Assembly (NCBI GenBank): GCA_022579005.1
Contig: MU401464.1
Location: forward strand, 189,337-253,336
Direction of reading: 5' to 3'
DNA: 64,000 nt
Source: Poronia punctata
Taxonomy: Eukaryota > Ascomycota > Sordariomycetes > Xylariales > Xylariaceae
A program made the translations under genes and the position numbers. Within the stretch, counting starts at the first letter, position 1. Each line of letters starts with the position of its first letter. This document shows positions 1 through 12,211 of the stretch, one piece after another. The notes under the pieces were generated by a model. The model worked only from the letters and a program-made list of their open reading frames with translations, was not told the origin of the DNA and ran no database searches.

Positions 1-604
1 ATACATAGTCAGTTTCCCTCCTGCCGTAAAGTAACGCCTCCGTTTTTCTAAGGGATATCCAGCATTGGCACAAACATAACAACCTCAAAGTAAGCCAACA
101 AGCCGTCGCATCCAGGATGAAGCTTGTATTAGGATGATAATGGGAAATATTCCCAATAGTAGAATACAATCCCGACAATGTTGCGCCTACCTAGCCCTTG
201 GTTCTAGACTATAGCAAGGCCTCCACGTGCGTGCGGAACGCCCCGTGACACCAAAGGACCGGCCATGCCGAGCCGTACCGCACCAATTTGGCGTTCAGCT
301 AAGCAAAGGTGTCGGTTTGCGTTCGCTGCTCAGATGATGCGATGGCAATGTAGCAATTATACTATCAACCCTTTTCATAATTATTGGGGTATTGCTCAAG
401 GGTCAAGCTACTAACCAGACATATAGCTATGTGCTTCTAAATGTTGTGGTGTTCTGGTTTGATTCCGTTTTGGGGGGGGGGGGGGGGGGGGGGGGGGATT
501 TATGGAAACATAATAACATTAATGAATGATAACCAGGCACACAAAATTAAAATTGAAAAGAGGGTTTATTATACTTTTGCAAGCCANNNNNNNNNNCCCC
601 GCCG

Positions 605-659
<55 letters not shown>

Positions 660-3193
660 ACTTATGGCAACCTACTAACCTTAATGACTGATAAGCAGGC
701 ACACCAAAGTAATATTCTACAGTCGGTTTATTAGACTGTTGCAAGCCAGAACACCAACCTGAGGCAAGGGGGAGTTACGAGTAGATATCTACGTCTACGT
801 CTAGTGGAGATGTGGTTAAAAACCTCAGTGGCAGAGGCCAGGCTTTCTTCTTAATATCTCAAACCAAGTGACCAACAATTATCCATCACTTGGCATCGAT
901 ATCGTATATGTTTGTAAGCCATACACACACCATTTCCCTACCGATATCTGTTCTGGTTTGGACGGGTTTATCTGTAGCAAACAGGGTGTCTCGGAGTTCA
1001 CATGAACAACCTGTGTCTATGTGTTCTGTACAGATGTATGCAGTGGAAGTATCTTGGCACTTGCATTATTATCGGAAAGCGGCCCAAACGGACGGCAGGA
1101 CTAGGACTGTACGTGTGTTGAAAGTACCTACACGAGATGCAAGGAATGCCCACCCTCGTATTCAAGCCTTCCCCGCTATACCAATGCATACCATTTCCTA
1201 CCGCCTAGTCTGGCCTACCTACCCGGCCATGACACCTTCAAGCCCATATGTTCCTTTACAACCGACCTAGCAAACGAGAGGATGTACTGCAGGTAAAGGT
1301 ATGGCCATAAACAAGTCGGTTGGAAGGAAAATACTATGTTAGTCCGTTGCGCTCTACGTTTAGTTGCAGCAGCAGCGAGGGAGAAGAATAAGCACTCAAA
1401 GCCAAGACGGTCTCGAAGCGGGCGCTATTTAAGCGACCGAAGGGATCTACTGTACCCTTGATTTATTTAGGCCAGGAAGGCGCCTGGGCACGTCAAAGCT
1501 TCCTTTCAGGGTTTAGTTGGTTAGGGTTGGCATCTCCTTCCAGTATCTTTTACTCCACTTCTCTTTTGTCATCCAGGGTGTCAGGCAGCCCAGGGTCCCA
1601 GCTTCTTCTGGCCCATCGAGTTAAAGAAGGAACCTTCAAGCGAAAGAAGTGCCTGCTGGTGTTGGTCGTTTCCTCTATCCCATTTTCCTCGATGGAATAC
1701 AGATAGAGGAAGGAAAAGTGCGGCTATTTTCCTCTAAACATCATGCTTGACTGTTGGTGGCGGTTTATTTTCCTCGACCCCTGAAAATCGAATGTGATGA
1801 GATGATATATTGCTATTAGCAGGGACGTACCATTCTGTGGCTTACGATACATTGAGACCATGCATGCGGTACATAAAAACCACAAATTTTCAGCTCTCCG
1901 AATATTACCACCACCACCCACTGAAGGAACTATTCTCCGGTGGGCGCCTCGGCCTTTGGATCTCACACGTCCTCTGGGCCTCTACAGAAGACAGTTTAGA
2001 TAACAGATCGTAGCGTTTGTAATAGGATGCTTAGATAGATCGTTTGACGAAAAGACTCAGGCCAACCTAATTTCTGCACACAGAGGAAATACGCGATCAA
2101 ACACCGCTCGTTCTAAATCTCACCCTTATTCGCCCACACAATAGGCGCAAGAGGTGTCACGGCGTACTACCTACATCAACACCGGCGACAAGGCTTGGTC
2201 AAGTGGCCGAGCTTCCCTGGATGATAACGGATAGGTACCTCGGTTGGCGAACCTAAATTACCACATGTCCTATTATATCTAAGGTTATTGATTCCACGGG
2301 TATTTTATAATTATAGCTGCCACATGGTCACATGGTGAAACCCGAGAACTCTGATAGAAACCGTTCACAAACGTCGGCGTTGTCTGGTGCGTACCGAAGA
2401 ATATTATTTCCGGGCTGAGTTAACGATGCGCTAATCAGATTAGGTTAGCATGCTGTAAGAAAAAGCTGCTGCTGTGCAAATATTGATTTCGAAGTTTGCC
2501 AGGTTGCGACCGATTTGGTATCAACCTCCGATAAAGAAGGCGTCTGGAATGCCCTTTCTCTCTGCTTACGGACGCTGCTTCTTAAGATGCGGAAAAGCTG
2601 AAGCATAAATATCGTGATGGTACCTTGTGGCTGAGTGGGCGAGAATTGACGGCCAAATCGATACGGCCTTGGGACCCCGCTTAGACACCCACACACGTAC
2701 AGTAGCAATGTTACGTCTACGTACTCGCAAGGTGCGGCCGGGCATCTAGATCTCCTGCCACCTACCTCTGACTTTTCCACGCCAACGCATCATGGTCGCG
2801 GCTGGAATGTCAGCCGAGAAAAGCTATAGGCAATGGCGCTTTGTAGCTAAGCGCAGTGGGCCTCTTCGACGTTGCCGGGACTCCGATTCGTCTCCAATAT
2901 CGATCTTCTGCACCGCACTAGGTAGGCATGTAAGATGTTGATTGGAACCCCAAAACCTGTCAAGCTCCCTAAATAGAGTCCAGGGCCGCATATGTGGGTG
3001 GGATGTTGGAATAGAAGTGGTTTTTTCTTCTAGCTCTGCCGTCGGCACATAGTACATACCCTTCACCTTCGGTCTTTGCTGGGATTAAAACATATTATAG
3101 AGAACCAGGTCCTGTCGCTCATTTTTGTATTCATTAATCTTGTGTTGTTATACATGTTGGTTAACCGGACTACGGCTCGTCGGCACTGTTAGT
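1..3193. other. Gene-free 5' region
   Basis: I see no supportable gene. The ORFs here are short, lack recognisable domains and show no exon chaining. The stretch includes the scaffold-gap artefact at 472-748 and probably the distal promoter of the downstream glycosyltransferase. The word TACGAGTAG occurs at about 776. A gene lying mostly to the left of the window cannot be excluded. Confidence 0.5.
472..748. other. Scaffold gap with homopolymers and duplicated flank
   Basis: A run of 26 G (472-497) is followed by an 89-nt segment (498-586), ten N (587-596), a C-rich run to 659, and then a second 89-nt segment (660-748). The two segments are copies of each other without indels, and both end in GCAAGCCA. 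Most of the differences put A in the left copy where the right has C, or T where the right has G. This looks like one locus read twice, with the left copy being low-quality sequence beyond a poly-G tract, and not like a real duplication. Confidence 0.85.
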
Positions 3194-6117
3194 ATGGGCC
3201 TACTCAGGTCGTACTTTGCTCCTGGCAAAGGAGCGCAAGAGGGGGAGACGGGACATGAGCAAAATGGGTCGGACGCCATCAGCGAGACCAGTCTGAAGCA
3301 TGTCGGCGCTTCTGGGAGGGCCGCTCCCGCGACGACGCCAAACTTCTCCATGACGGCGACGCCCATGGTATCACGGCCAGCGTCATCATATCGTACCTCG
3401 CTCTACCCCAGTGGTGACTTTCGAAATGCTCGCGAGAGTCTGCTTGACGTCAAGTCAGACGTCATGTGCAATTGGCTGTATCAACAACAGCTGGAGAGGC
3501 AATATGCGACTGGTGTTTTGCCGGGTGAGGGTGTGGTCCTCAAGAAAGGGAGGAATAGCTACGCCTGCTGCCCACCGCATCTTCAAGACATGAGATATAG
3601 CCTTTACGACATGGCCATGGAGTTGAATGTCAGGGTATGTCATTGCCTATTATTCCATCGATGCTTGCTCGAACCTGCTGACGGCGGGTGACCACCACTG
3701 ACTAGTGTGCAATGACTGTCAACACGAGAGTAATCAACGTAATCCTAGCTTCTAGACGGACCAATTATGAGTATATCCCATTACCAGACGGCCTCCGTCT
3801 ACAAGTCCTGCCGAGCATGCGCGAACTACCCCGATGCCAGAAGCATCACTTCGCCGCATTTATCCAAGACTTACAGATTCTCGTCGTCTGGGACGACGAA
3901 CCTAGAAAGGTCCTAGCGAGGGCAGAGGCTTTAGAAGGTCAGCTTATGAAGATGATCTGGGGCTCAGGGGAACAGGAAGAAGAAGAGGCCGAGCCCGAGA
4001 GTGGGGAGAAGGGTCAAGGGGTCCAGGTAGACGAGGCGCCGGTTGATCTCGAATCTGCTGCCAATGCCTCGGACAGACGGGTAAAGACTACCAGTGCTCT
4101 AACCGTCGCACTCACCCTCGCTTTGTCTCTTGCGACGATCGGAATAGGCTTCAGATCTCTCGCCTTCGAGATTGCGACAGACAATACCTTTGTCCGACTA
4201 GCTCTTGTTGCCGTCAGCCCGCTGCAATTATGGGTCGGTTACTTCTTTTTCCAATCCATCATCATCAACTTCTTCCAGCTCCTAGGCCCCATTAGTGCGG
4301 TCACCAGCAACAGCAAGTCCTATTCAGGCGTCGCGCCGAAACGACTCGACCGCGAGTTTCATACGCTGCCGCATGTTACCATCCAGATGCCAGTGTACAA
4401 GGAAGGCCTCAAAGCCGTCATTGTACCGACGGTACAGTCGCTCAAGCAGTGTATATCGACATACGAGCTCCAAGGGGGCTCGGCCAATATCTTCGTCAAT
4501 GACGACGGCATGCAGCTCATCTCTTCCGAAGAGGCCCAGGCCCGCCGCGACTTCTACGACGAGAACAATATCGGGTGGGTATCTCGACCCAAGCACAACC
4601 CGAAGCCCGAAAACGGGGAGAAGCCATTTTTGCGCCGGGGAAAGTTTAAGAAGGCGTCCAACATGAATTACGCAATGATGGTCAGTAACCGGGTGGAGGA
4701 GAAGCTTCTTCGGACTCCAAGGTCGGCGGTGTGGACGCAACAGGAAGAAGAAGCGGCATATGAGCGATGCTTAGCCGAAGTTCTGGAGGAAGACGAAGGG
4801 CGGACTATGGCTGAGGGCAATATCCGCATAGGCGACTATATTCTCATTATCGATTCAGATACCCGCGTGCCCGAGGACTGCTTGCTCGATGCCGTCAGCG
4901 AAATGGAGCAGTCCCCTCAGGTTGCCATTCTGCAATACACCTCTGGCGTGATGCGCGTCAGCGAGTCCTTCTTCGAGGGGGCGTAAGTCATAGCTCATTT
5001 CTCTTTGTTGGTCAACCACCATAGAACACCAAACTGATGATTCTGGCAGTGTCGAATGGTTTACAAACCTGATTTACTCGGCCATAACCTACACGGTATC
5101 GATAGGCGACTCTGCCCCTTTTGTCGGCCATAACGCCATCCTTCGCTGGTCAGCCGTTCAAGATGCCGCCTCGTATCATGACGAGGACGGATACGAGAAG
5201 TTTTGGTCGGAATCCCACGTGTCGGAAGACTTTGACATGTCCCTTCGCATGCAATGCGCCGGTTACAGCTGCCGCTTCGCATCGTATACAGGCATCGGGT
5301 TTCAAGAAGGTGTATCTCTAACCGTCTACGACGAACTGGCCCGTTGGGAGAAGTACGCCTATGGTTGCAACGAATTGTTGTTCCACCCTTTCCGGTATTG
5401 GCTTACGCGGGGCCCCATCACGCCTCTCTTCCGGAAATTCATATTCTCCAACATCGATTTGCATAAGAAGATCACGATTTGCAGTTACATCGGGACATAT
5501 TATGCCATCGCGGCCTCGTGGATCATTACCTTGTTCAATTACTTTTTGACCGGTTACTTCTACGGCCTGTACGATAAATACTATCTCGACTCCTTTGCCA
5601 TCTATATTTCCGTCATCGTCGTGTTTACGGGCTTTGGTAACGTTGCCCTTGCCGTTTTGCGGTACCGGCTGAACCAGAAATCGCTCCTCGGAGCCTGTAA
5701 GTCAACCTCTTTTTTCTCTCCCCCGAGATGGGACAAGCCAACTAACCTGATTTCCTAGTCTGGGACAACATCAAATGGATCCCAGTAATCAGCATCTTCC
5801 TCGGCGGCCTCTCGCTCCACGTATCGCAGGCGATCCTATGCCACTTCTTCGGCATCGACATGACCTGGGGCGCCACGGCCAAGGAAGTCGAAGAAGTCAA
5901 CTTCCTCGAGGAGATCCCGCGCCTGATCAAGCGCTTCAAGGGGACCTTTGTGTTTTGTTTCGGTACCGTCGCCCTCATCCTCGCCGGGTTTTACGCCTTC
6001 CCCGAGGAGTGGCGCATCACTTATTTCGCTTCCATCTTCCCCCTCGCCTGGCTTGTCGCTTGTCACTTCCTCCTTCCCGTCGTGCTTAATCCGGCCTTGA
6101 TGGTTTTTGCTTGGTAG
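3194..6117 (+). CDS. Family 2 glycosyltransferase, ZtGT2-type polytopic membrane protein
   Basis: Four exons: 3194-3634, 3706-4982, 5050-5696 and 5759-6117 (907 aa). Introns are 71, 67 and 62 nt with GTATGT or GTAAGT donors, and all phases join cleanly. An in-frame ATG also exists at 3125; I chose 3194. The N-terminal part carries the WLYQQQLERQYATG block. Two hydrophobic stretches (about residues 272-330) precede a GT-A domain with VNDDG (D413-D414), DSD (530-532), SEDFD (E632, D633) and a degenerate RWEKYAYG in place of Q/RXXRW. Several membrane helices follow at the C terminus. Layout and length match fungal GT2 proteins such as ZtGT2 of Zymoseptoria and FgGT2 of Fusarium, needed for hyphal growth on solid surfaces. 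The polymer they make is unknown. A chitin- or hyaluronan-synthase-like role is the alternative. It converges with AIP1. Confidence 0.88.
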
Positions 6118-6538
6118 TAGATTAAGTATTCATGACGGGGTTTTTAATCTTTTAAGGGGTATTCAGATTTATGTACTTATATACGGTACTTGCATTTTAC
6201 TATCAGGGTTAGACAGCAAAGGCGTTCAGAGGGTACCTGGGGAGATTGGGGGTCTTGGCGACATTGTGTATCCCTAATAGTATTTATTGTCAGAATATGT
6301 TTAGAAATTATATTTATTGAACATGAACTCTTTATATTATCTTTTTTCCAAGTTCATACTTTCCGTAGAGAAATCATTATACGTGCAGATATAGAGAAAA
6401 CAACGGATTTTGAAAAAAAGAAAGCCCTCGTTCATCCATTCGTAAGCCGTTAAGAAATAGGTCTACGCATTCTTCAGCGTAAATCTATACTCTTTTTTTT
6501 TCTTCCTCTTCCCCTTCCGCTTTCTAACCTAGCCTAGA
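6118..6538. terminator. Convergent 3' intergenic region
   Basis: This 421-bp stretch separates two convergent genes and must hold both polyadenylation regions. It is AT-rich, with TATTTATTG near 6280-6320 and a T-rich tract near 6490-6500. No gene is visible. Confidence 0.5.
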
Positions 6539-8565
6539 CTACTGCAAACCCGAAACGCTCCAAATCTTGACAGACGCATCCGCGCCCGTACTCGCAATCT
6601 TATCATCACCGACCCAAACCACACCATTAACACCATCCTTGTGCGCATTGAGCACGTTGATCCTCGACCCGGGGCTCTTGACACTCCAGACATAGAGATG
6701 TGTATCCCAGGCGCCGCTGGCCGCGTGGGTGCCGGCGTCGTTCCACGCGATGGTCGTGACGCGTCCCGTATGCGCGGACCATCGATCCGTCACCAGCTGC
6801 AGGCCGTCCGTCTTGTAGACGTAGATGCCGCCGCGCTGGTCGCCGGCGGCGAGGAGTGAGCCGTCCTTGGAAATGGCCAGGGCGGTGATCTGCGTGGGCG
6901 AATTCTTGACCTCGCCCGCCTGGCTCAGCTTGTTGTTGTTGCTCGAATCTACCTTGTACAGCCGGACTGCGTTCTTGCTTGTGCCGATGGCGACTAGGGA
7001 GCCGTGGGCCGCTATGGTCGTGGGGTCCGAGTCGGAGATGTCGAGTTTGCTGGCCAGCTCGCCTTTGACGTAGACTTCGATGCCGGCGAGCGTGGCGACG
7101 AAGATGCGGCCGTCCGCAGAGGCCACGCCCTTGGGCTGGGCGGAAAGTTTGGGCGCTTCGCCCGTGAATGTGTTGGCTGATACGTCGATGGTGCGCAGGG
7201 TATCGTCCCAGCCGACACTGTACGTCTGGCTACCCGCCGACGCAAAGGCCGTGACTTGGTTGGCGTGAGATTGGCCGTCCACGACGGTGCCGACTCCCGA
7301 GGCGATGTCCCACTTGCATACTCGGCCGTCGAAGCTTCCGGTGAACAAAGTCTGGCCGCTGGCGCCCAGGGAAGTGATGCTCTTGTTGTGACCCTGGACG
7401 ACCCGGACAGGCTTGTCGCTGTCTTCTTTCCAGTAGTTGAGGTCTCCACTCAGGCTTAAACTGATGATCAAGCCGTCACTTCGTCCGTGAGGCCAGACAA
7501 CTCCGACTTGTTGATCGCCAATGTTGACGCGGCCCTCGCTACCGCCAAGACTCCAGGTCCGCAAGACGGCACCTGTGTCTGCATCCCAGATCTTGACGGT
7601 GCGATCCGCGCTAGCCGTGACAAATCGCTTCGAGTCGCTTGCCCAACTAACGCCGAAGATGCTTCCCTTGTGTTCACCCTCGCTGATTGTCTTCTTGTGC
7701 TCGAAAGTCTTGGGCGTCTTCTGGTCATTGTATTCGTAGAATTGGATCCTCTTATCGGCGCCCACCGTGACGAGCCTGTCACCGTCGGGCGAGATGGCCG
7801 TGCCCAGCACGAAGCCCTTGTGTAGCCCGTCTAGCTTGGACTCGAAGTGCAGCGGACTCGGGACGTTTCCCAGGAAACACACCGACATGTCGTCGCTCAC
7901 CGTGACGACGGACAAGGCCCGCACAGACCTGTCAGTCGGCCTGATGGCGACGGCGTTGATGACCTTGGCGTGGCCCGCTATCTCGCCCACCTTCCCGCCG
8001 GTGATGTTGAAAGCGTGTCCGAACTTCTCGCGGCCGTCGCCCACGGCTATCACCCGGTCTCCGTCGCTGGCAAAAGCGATATCGTTTACTCGTCCGGAAA
8101 ATACCGGCCATTCCTCTTAATAATAACAAAAAAAAAAACCGCAGGTTAGCTAAGTAAAGTAGCGGGATCGCTTGCTTGCTTGCTTGCTTGCTCTTTTCAT
8201 ACCTTTCGTCTTAATCCCTTCCTTTGTCGAAGTCCACACCCTGACAAGTCCCAGTACATCTCCGCTTGCGACCCTATATTCAGGTATGATGTTCGGTAAG
8301 GGCGCGATCCGCGCCACTGTCGTCTGTCCGGTATGGTCCGTATATTGTACGCTGTCGGACGGGTCGTCGATGGAACGAAGGAACGCGGATTTACCCGACT
8401 TTGGTATGTCATTCGTCAGTCTGGACCATATATATACACACATGTGGTCTTTGAGCTTACAGCGTAGGCTATCTTCTTTCCCTCTGGGTCCGTGGACAAC
8501 TGTGTCGACTGTCCTCGGATCGTCACAGGGGACGCGGCCAAGGTCTTGTCGAGTGTGATAGGCAT
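6539..8565 (-). CDS. AIP1: Actin-interacting protein 1 (WD40 repeat)
   Basis: Three exons on the minus strand: 8565-8461, 8398-8203 and 8115-6539 (625 aa). Introns are 62 and 87 nt. The N terminus has GKKIAYA then FLRSIDDPSDSVQYTDH, and the second repeat has VASGDVLGLVRVW and then FSGRVNDIAF with IAVGDGREKFGHAF. These are signature blocks of AIP1. WD repeats ending in KIWD, KIWSV, YVWS and similar run through the whole chain, as expected for the two seven-bladed propellers of the family. AIP1 works with cofilin to disassemble and cap actin filaments in the cytoplasm. Length agrees with yeast Aip1. Intron 2 contains a (TTGC)n run near 8172-8191. The stop TAG is at 6541-6539. Confidence 0.94.
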
Positions 8566-10243
8566 GATCGGATGGATGGAGGAAGGCCCGAGTAGATTAA
8601 TTCTTGACAAGAAAAAAGGAAAAAAGGACAGCCCAGTTCCTTCAGAAGCCTCTAGGTTAGTCTAGTAAATAATAGAAGTCGGAAATTTGTCTTTCTTTCA
8701 AAAACACCAAACAAACGTGATGCGATGATGGCGGGGCAAATCTATAAACTTGGACGTGTTATGGGGCTGTTGTATTGCTGTGGACAAATGACGTGCATTT
8801 CTGTGGTATTACATACTGTAGCGTGTTTAGCTGTTCTAACGTGGGGTAGCTGTCCCAACGGCGCGGGGTACGATCGCCAACAAAGCTTAAAGTTTTACAT
8901 GTTTCTGGTGCCTGACCCACGACTTTGGCCTGGTTTAGATGCCCAACATAGTATTAGACAAACCTAAAGAGAACATGGAGATAAAATGAGAGACAGTGAT
9001 AAGGACAGAGAAAAGAATAAAAAGGTGATGTACCTAGCCAATGTCAAGACTTGACCTACGTGCTAGATACAAGTACGCGTCTGTCTATACACAAGATCTA
9101 CGAGTAGCATCCGGCTGCTTGTGTAGGGCTTCCACTTTCTTATATCAACCACATATACTCATTAACACTCTTAACATTCTAAGCAACAGTATAATTTAAA
9201 ACATAAGTAACAAAACAAAATTTAAAAAAGCCTAAACTATAGCTATATCAATCACCTATTTAAACTCATTAACTGTCTGACTGTCTTCATCTGTTTTATT
9301 TGCCAAGTAGTCATGTCCAAGTAACCTCAAGTACTCTCTTTTACTTGCGCATCTCAAATCAAGAAAACTATCAAAGGGTAGTTTGATCAATACCCTATTT
9401 ACACTTCAAGTCTGAAAACACTGCCATTGTACATCTCCTATCTAAGTTCTCCCAAGGCATAGGATAGGTACCGTAACTACAGTTCTAAGAGGGCTGGTCA
9501 TAATAATGAAAAGGTTGGCCCTGAGCAGTGTATGTCTCTCTCTTTCTCACTTCCCATGGCTTATACAGTCAAGATTTACCTAGTGTCTCTATATAAAAAC
9601 TCACAATAATCCAAAACTAAGGTGCTGTTATATAAGCTAGGTTAACATGCTTATTTTCCGACCTAGTAAAAAGGAGAATTCAAATGTTGAAGTTGAGATT
9701 GTTTCCCTGTTTTAAAGATCGTTTAGTAAGATTAATATCAGAGATGTTTAATATAAGAGGTCATCCAGATCAAACTTATATAAACCAGCCTGCCTTTAGG
9801 TTGTAAATACAAATAGCTGCTTTAGTAAGCACGAAGGACTTTACTTGTAAGTATGCGGTGAGGTAACACTTTGGATAGGCTATAGAGTAGAAACCTGCTT
9901 CCTTTCTCTAAAGTGCCTGGCTGCATTACAAGTAGTGATATATGTGTATGTGTATGTGTATCGAAAGTGGAAGGGGCAGTATAAGAAATGAAATGAAAGA
10001 AGCCCCTGCTTAATTATTCCATTCAATCCAGAACAATCTGACACGGACACGACAGTCAGACAGGATATACCTACCTACCTAATCTACCTACATCTTCGTG
10101 TAAAGTCTCAAAGTCATTTTGTTAGCTTTATTGGTCTTGGTCTATGCAGCCAAAGCTGACCACAACCCTCGCCAACAAGACAATGTCCCATCTAGCATGC
10201 GTCGATAAGGTTAAGCTTAGTCAGATATTAGACGTGGCTTCAC

Positions 10244-10402
10244 TGTTGGGCTTACATAGTAAACAAACTGATAAGATAAAAATGCAATGCGGGCTTGCAC
10301 TGTGCAGTGACACACGGCCGCCGGTCATCTCATAGTTGTTGGTCTTACGAACAACGCACTGATAAGATAAAGCTGTGCCTAGACTTGCGGCCGCCGGCTA
10401 TC
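10244..10402 (+). repeat. Imperfect direct duplication carrying GATA motifs
   Basis: Two related units lie side by side, from 10244 and from 10336. Both start TGTTGG, CTTAC, continue with ACTGATAAGATAAA (10267-10280 and 10358-10371), and end near CGGCCGCCGG (about 10314-10323 and 10388-10397). A third GATAAG lies just upstream at about 10204. GATAAG is the core recognised by fungal GATA factors; whether these sites work here is unknown. Confidence 0.6.
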
Positions 10403-10964
10403 ACGGTCCGATTAATCACCGGCGACTAGCCCAGGGGTGCCGACACGATGCTGACGGGAGGGTCCTACTTGTTACCGGGGGTTGTTTCGATATGATAGGG
10501 TAGTGAGGCAGTAGGTACTGTAGGTAAGACTGAGTCGCTGCCGGTGTCGGCTTCGGGTCGGGAACGGCTAAGAATACCGCTAGTATGTATGCTAGATAGA
10601 GTCTGACAACGTTTCGAATGTCATAGCCTGTATACTTACTTTGTCAGACACGCCATACACCTAGGTTAGTCTAGTCGAGTCGAGACCTAGATAAAGGAAG
10701 GCTGTGCCGTCTCAGCGCAGGGCCACATATTGAACGGGATCAGAATATTCTTGCAAGTGCCAGGATAACTAACGCATTGCAAATCAAAGATTTAAACCTT
10801 CTCCTAGGATAAAGTCAGCACCCCCAGCACGAAAAAGATATGGGGAGCTTATCGCTGTGCCGTGGCCGTGCGGCTGAATCCCCCGGGCCCCGGGGTATTA
10901 GCAGGATTATAACAAACCAACGATTCGGATCCTATCAGGCAGTCAAGACAAGGATTGTTTTTCT

Positions 10965-11058
10965 CCCCCCCCCCCCCCCCCCCCCCTCGGACTTTTCAGC
11001 CCCTGGCGCCACAATTCATCGGCCCCAAGTCGGAAATACCCCCCCGGGGGGGGGGGGG
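10965..11058. repeat. C and G homopolymer runs
   Basis: A run of 22 C (10965-10986), then 7 C (11039-11045) directly followed by 13 G (11046-11058). Similar runs mark the two assembly gaps elsewhere in the window, so sequence quality here is doubtful. Confidence 0.7.
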
Positions 11059-12211
11059 CACAGGCCTCCTCCTTACGAATTTCAACTGCTCAATCCGAAC
11101 CTGAGACCAAGTTCGTCATAGGTCTAAAATTCTCGGGTCCATGATAAGAATCCTCTCTCACCGTCCTTTAGCGCCTGTGATTTACTTGTGCTGATTTGTT
11201 TTTCCTCTTTCACCCCCTCAATCTACGAGTAGTGAAGAGGGCTCACGATATCACACCATCTTGTCCGACGTTAGTAATGTGCAAATACGTGTAGATGAGC
11301 TGGGTATTTTTAGACTGATGAGCTAGGGACGAAACCCGTGAGGGTGAGATGAAATTTGTGTCAGCGCACTGTCTGAGATAAAACGGGCCACGGGTCTGGA
11401 ACATGACCCCGACCCTTTTCTTACTTACCCTTGAAGGCTGACGAGGCTTGGTAATGTGAAAAAAAAAAGAAGAAGAAAACCCTAGGCTAGCTGATGGTAC
11501 GAAATTGGTAAGGGTAAGGTCAGAGTCAGAACCTGAACGAGTGAACCGGCTTCTTCTAGCGCCACGTGGCCAGGCATCATCATCTTCGTTAAGCGGGATG
11601 TGCTATGTCCTTGCTACGAGTAGACAAATAGGTAGTGTGATGGATGGTAGACTAATGGCGAATTTCTAACCTAGTACGCTGTACGGTACGCGTACTCGTA
11701 GGTCAAAATTGAGGTGGCGGGTTGGTCTAGATAAGTGCTGCCGAGGAACGTTTGAAGAAAGAACTAATTATCAACCAACGTTCTGGATAATTGGAGTGAT
11801 TGCCTAGCCCACCTGTGACCCACCCACTTCATCTCCCGGGTAACAATCCTCATCCATGGGACAACCGGGCCTCGACATGTTCTCTTTCGCCTCCACATTT
11901 CACCAAAGTTTCTCAGACATATTCAATCATCACTCAGTCGGTAGCTAGGTAAGGTAGCTAGCATGACGGACGATTTGCCAAAAGTTTATCATAATTCTCC
12001 ATCAATTGCCATATGTACTTCATTTAAGCTACCTACTCTAGCGTCATCTCAACACGCTTACTTACATACCTACTTCATCTTAACCAAGCCAGGTTAAAAG
12101 TAAGTTAATTAACCGGGTCCATCTGACTAATACCTAGAGGTCAACATTTTTTCAAGCGGCCGCGTAGCAAATGGTTAGCAAACCTAATAACCTAGATGAT
12201 CCTCTGAAAAA

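Larger units (their letters stand above)
8566..12211. other. 3.6 kb gene-free region
   Basis: This separates AIP1 from the O-methyltransferase and I see no gene in it. It holds the AIP1 promoter, an A/T-rich segment near 9150-9450, an imperfect direct duplication with GATA sites at 10244-10402, long C and G runs at 10965-11058, and several TACGAGTAG-type words (9100, 11225, 11616, 11693). The 3' end of the O-methyltransferase transcript lies just left of 12212. Confidence 0.5.

Noticed and set aside
441..744. ORFs on both strands with poly-Gly and poly-Pro
   Set aside because: They are translations of G/C homopolymers and N bases at a scaffold gap.
890..1270. 126-codon ORF (+)
   Set aside because: No domain, no splice partners, and a composition like surrounding noncoding DNA.
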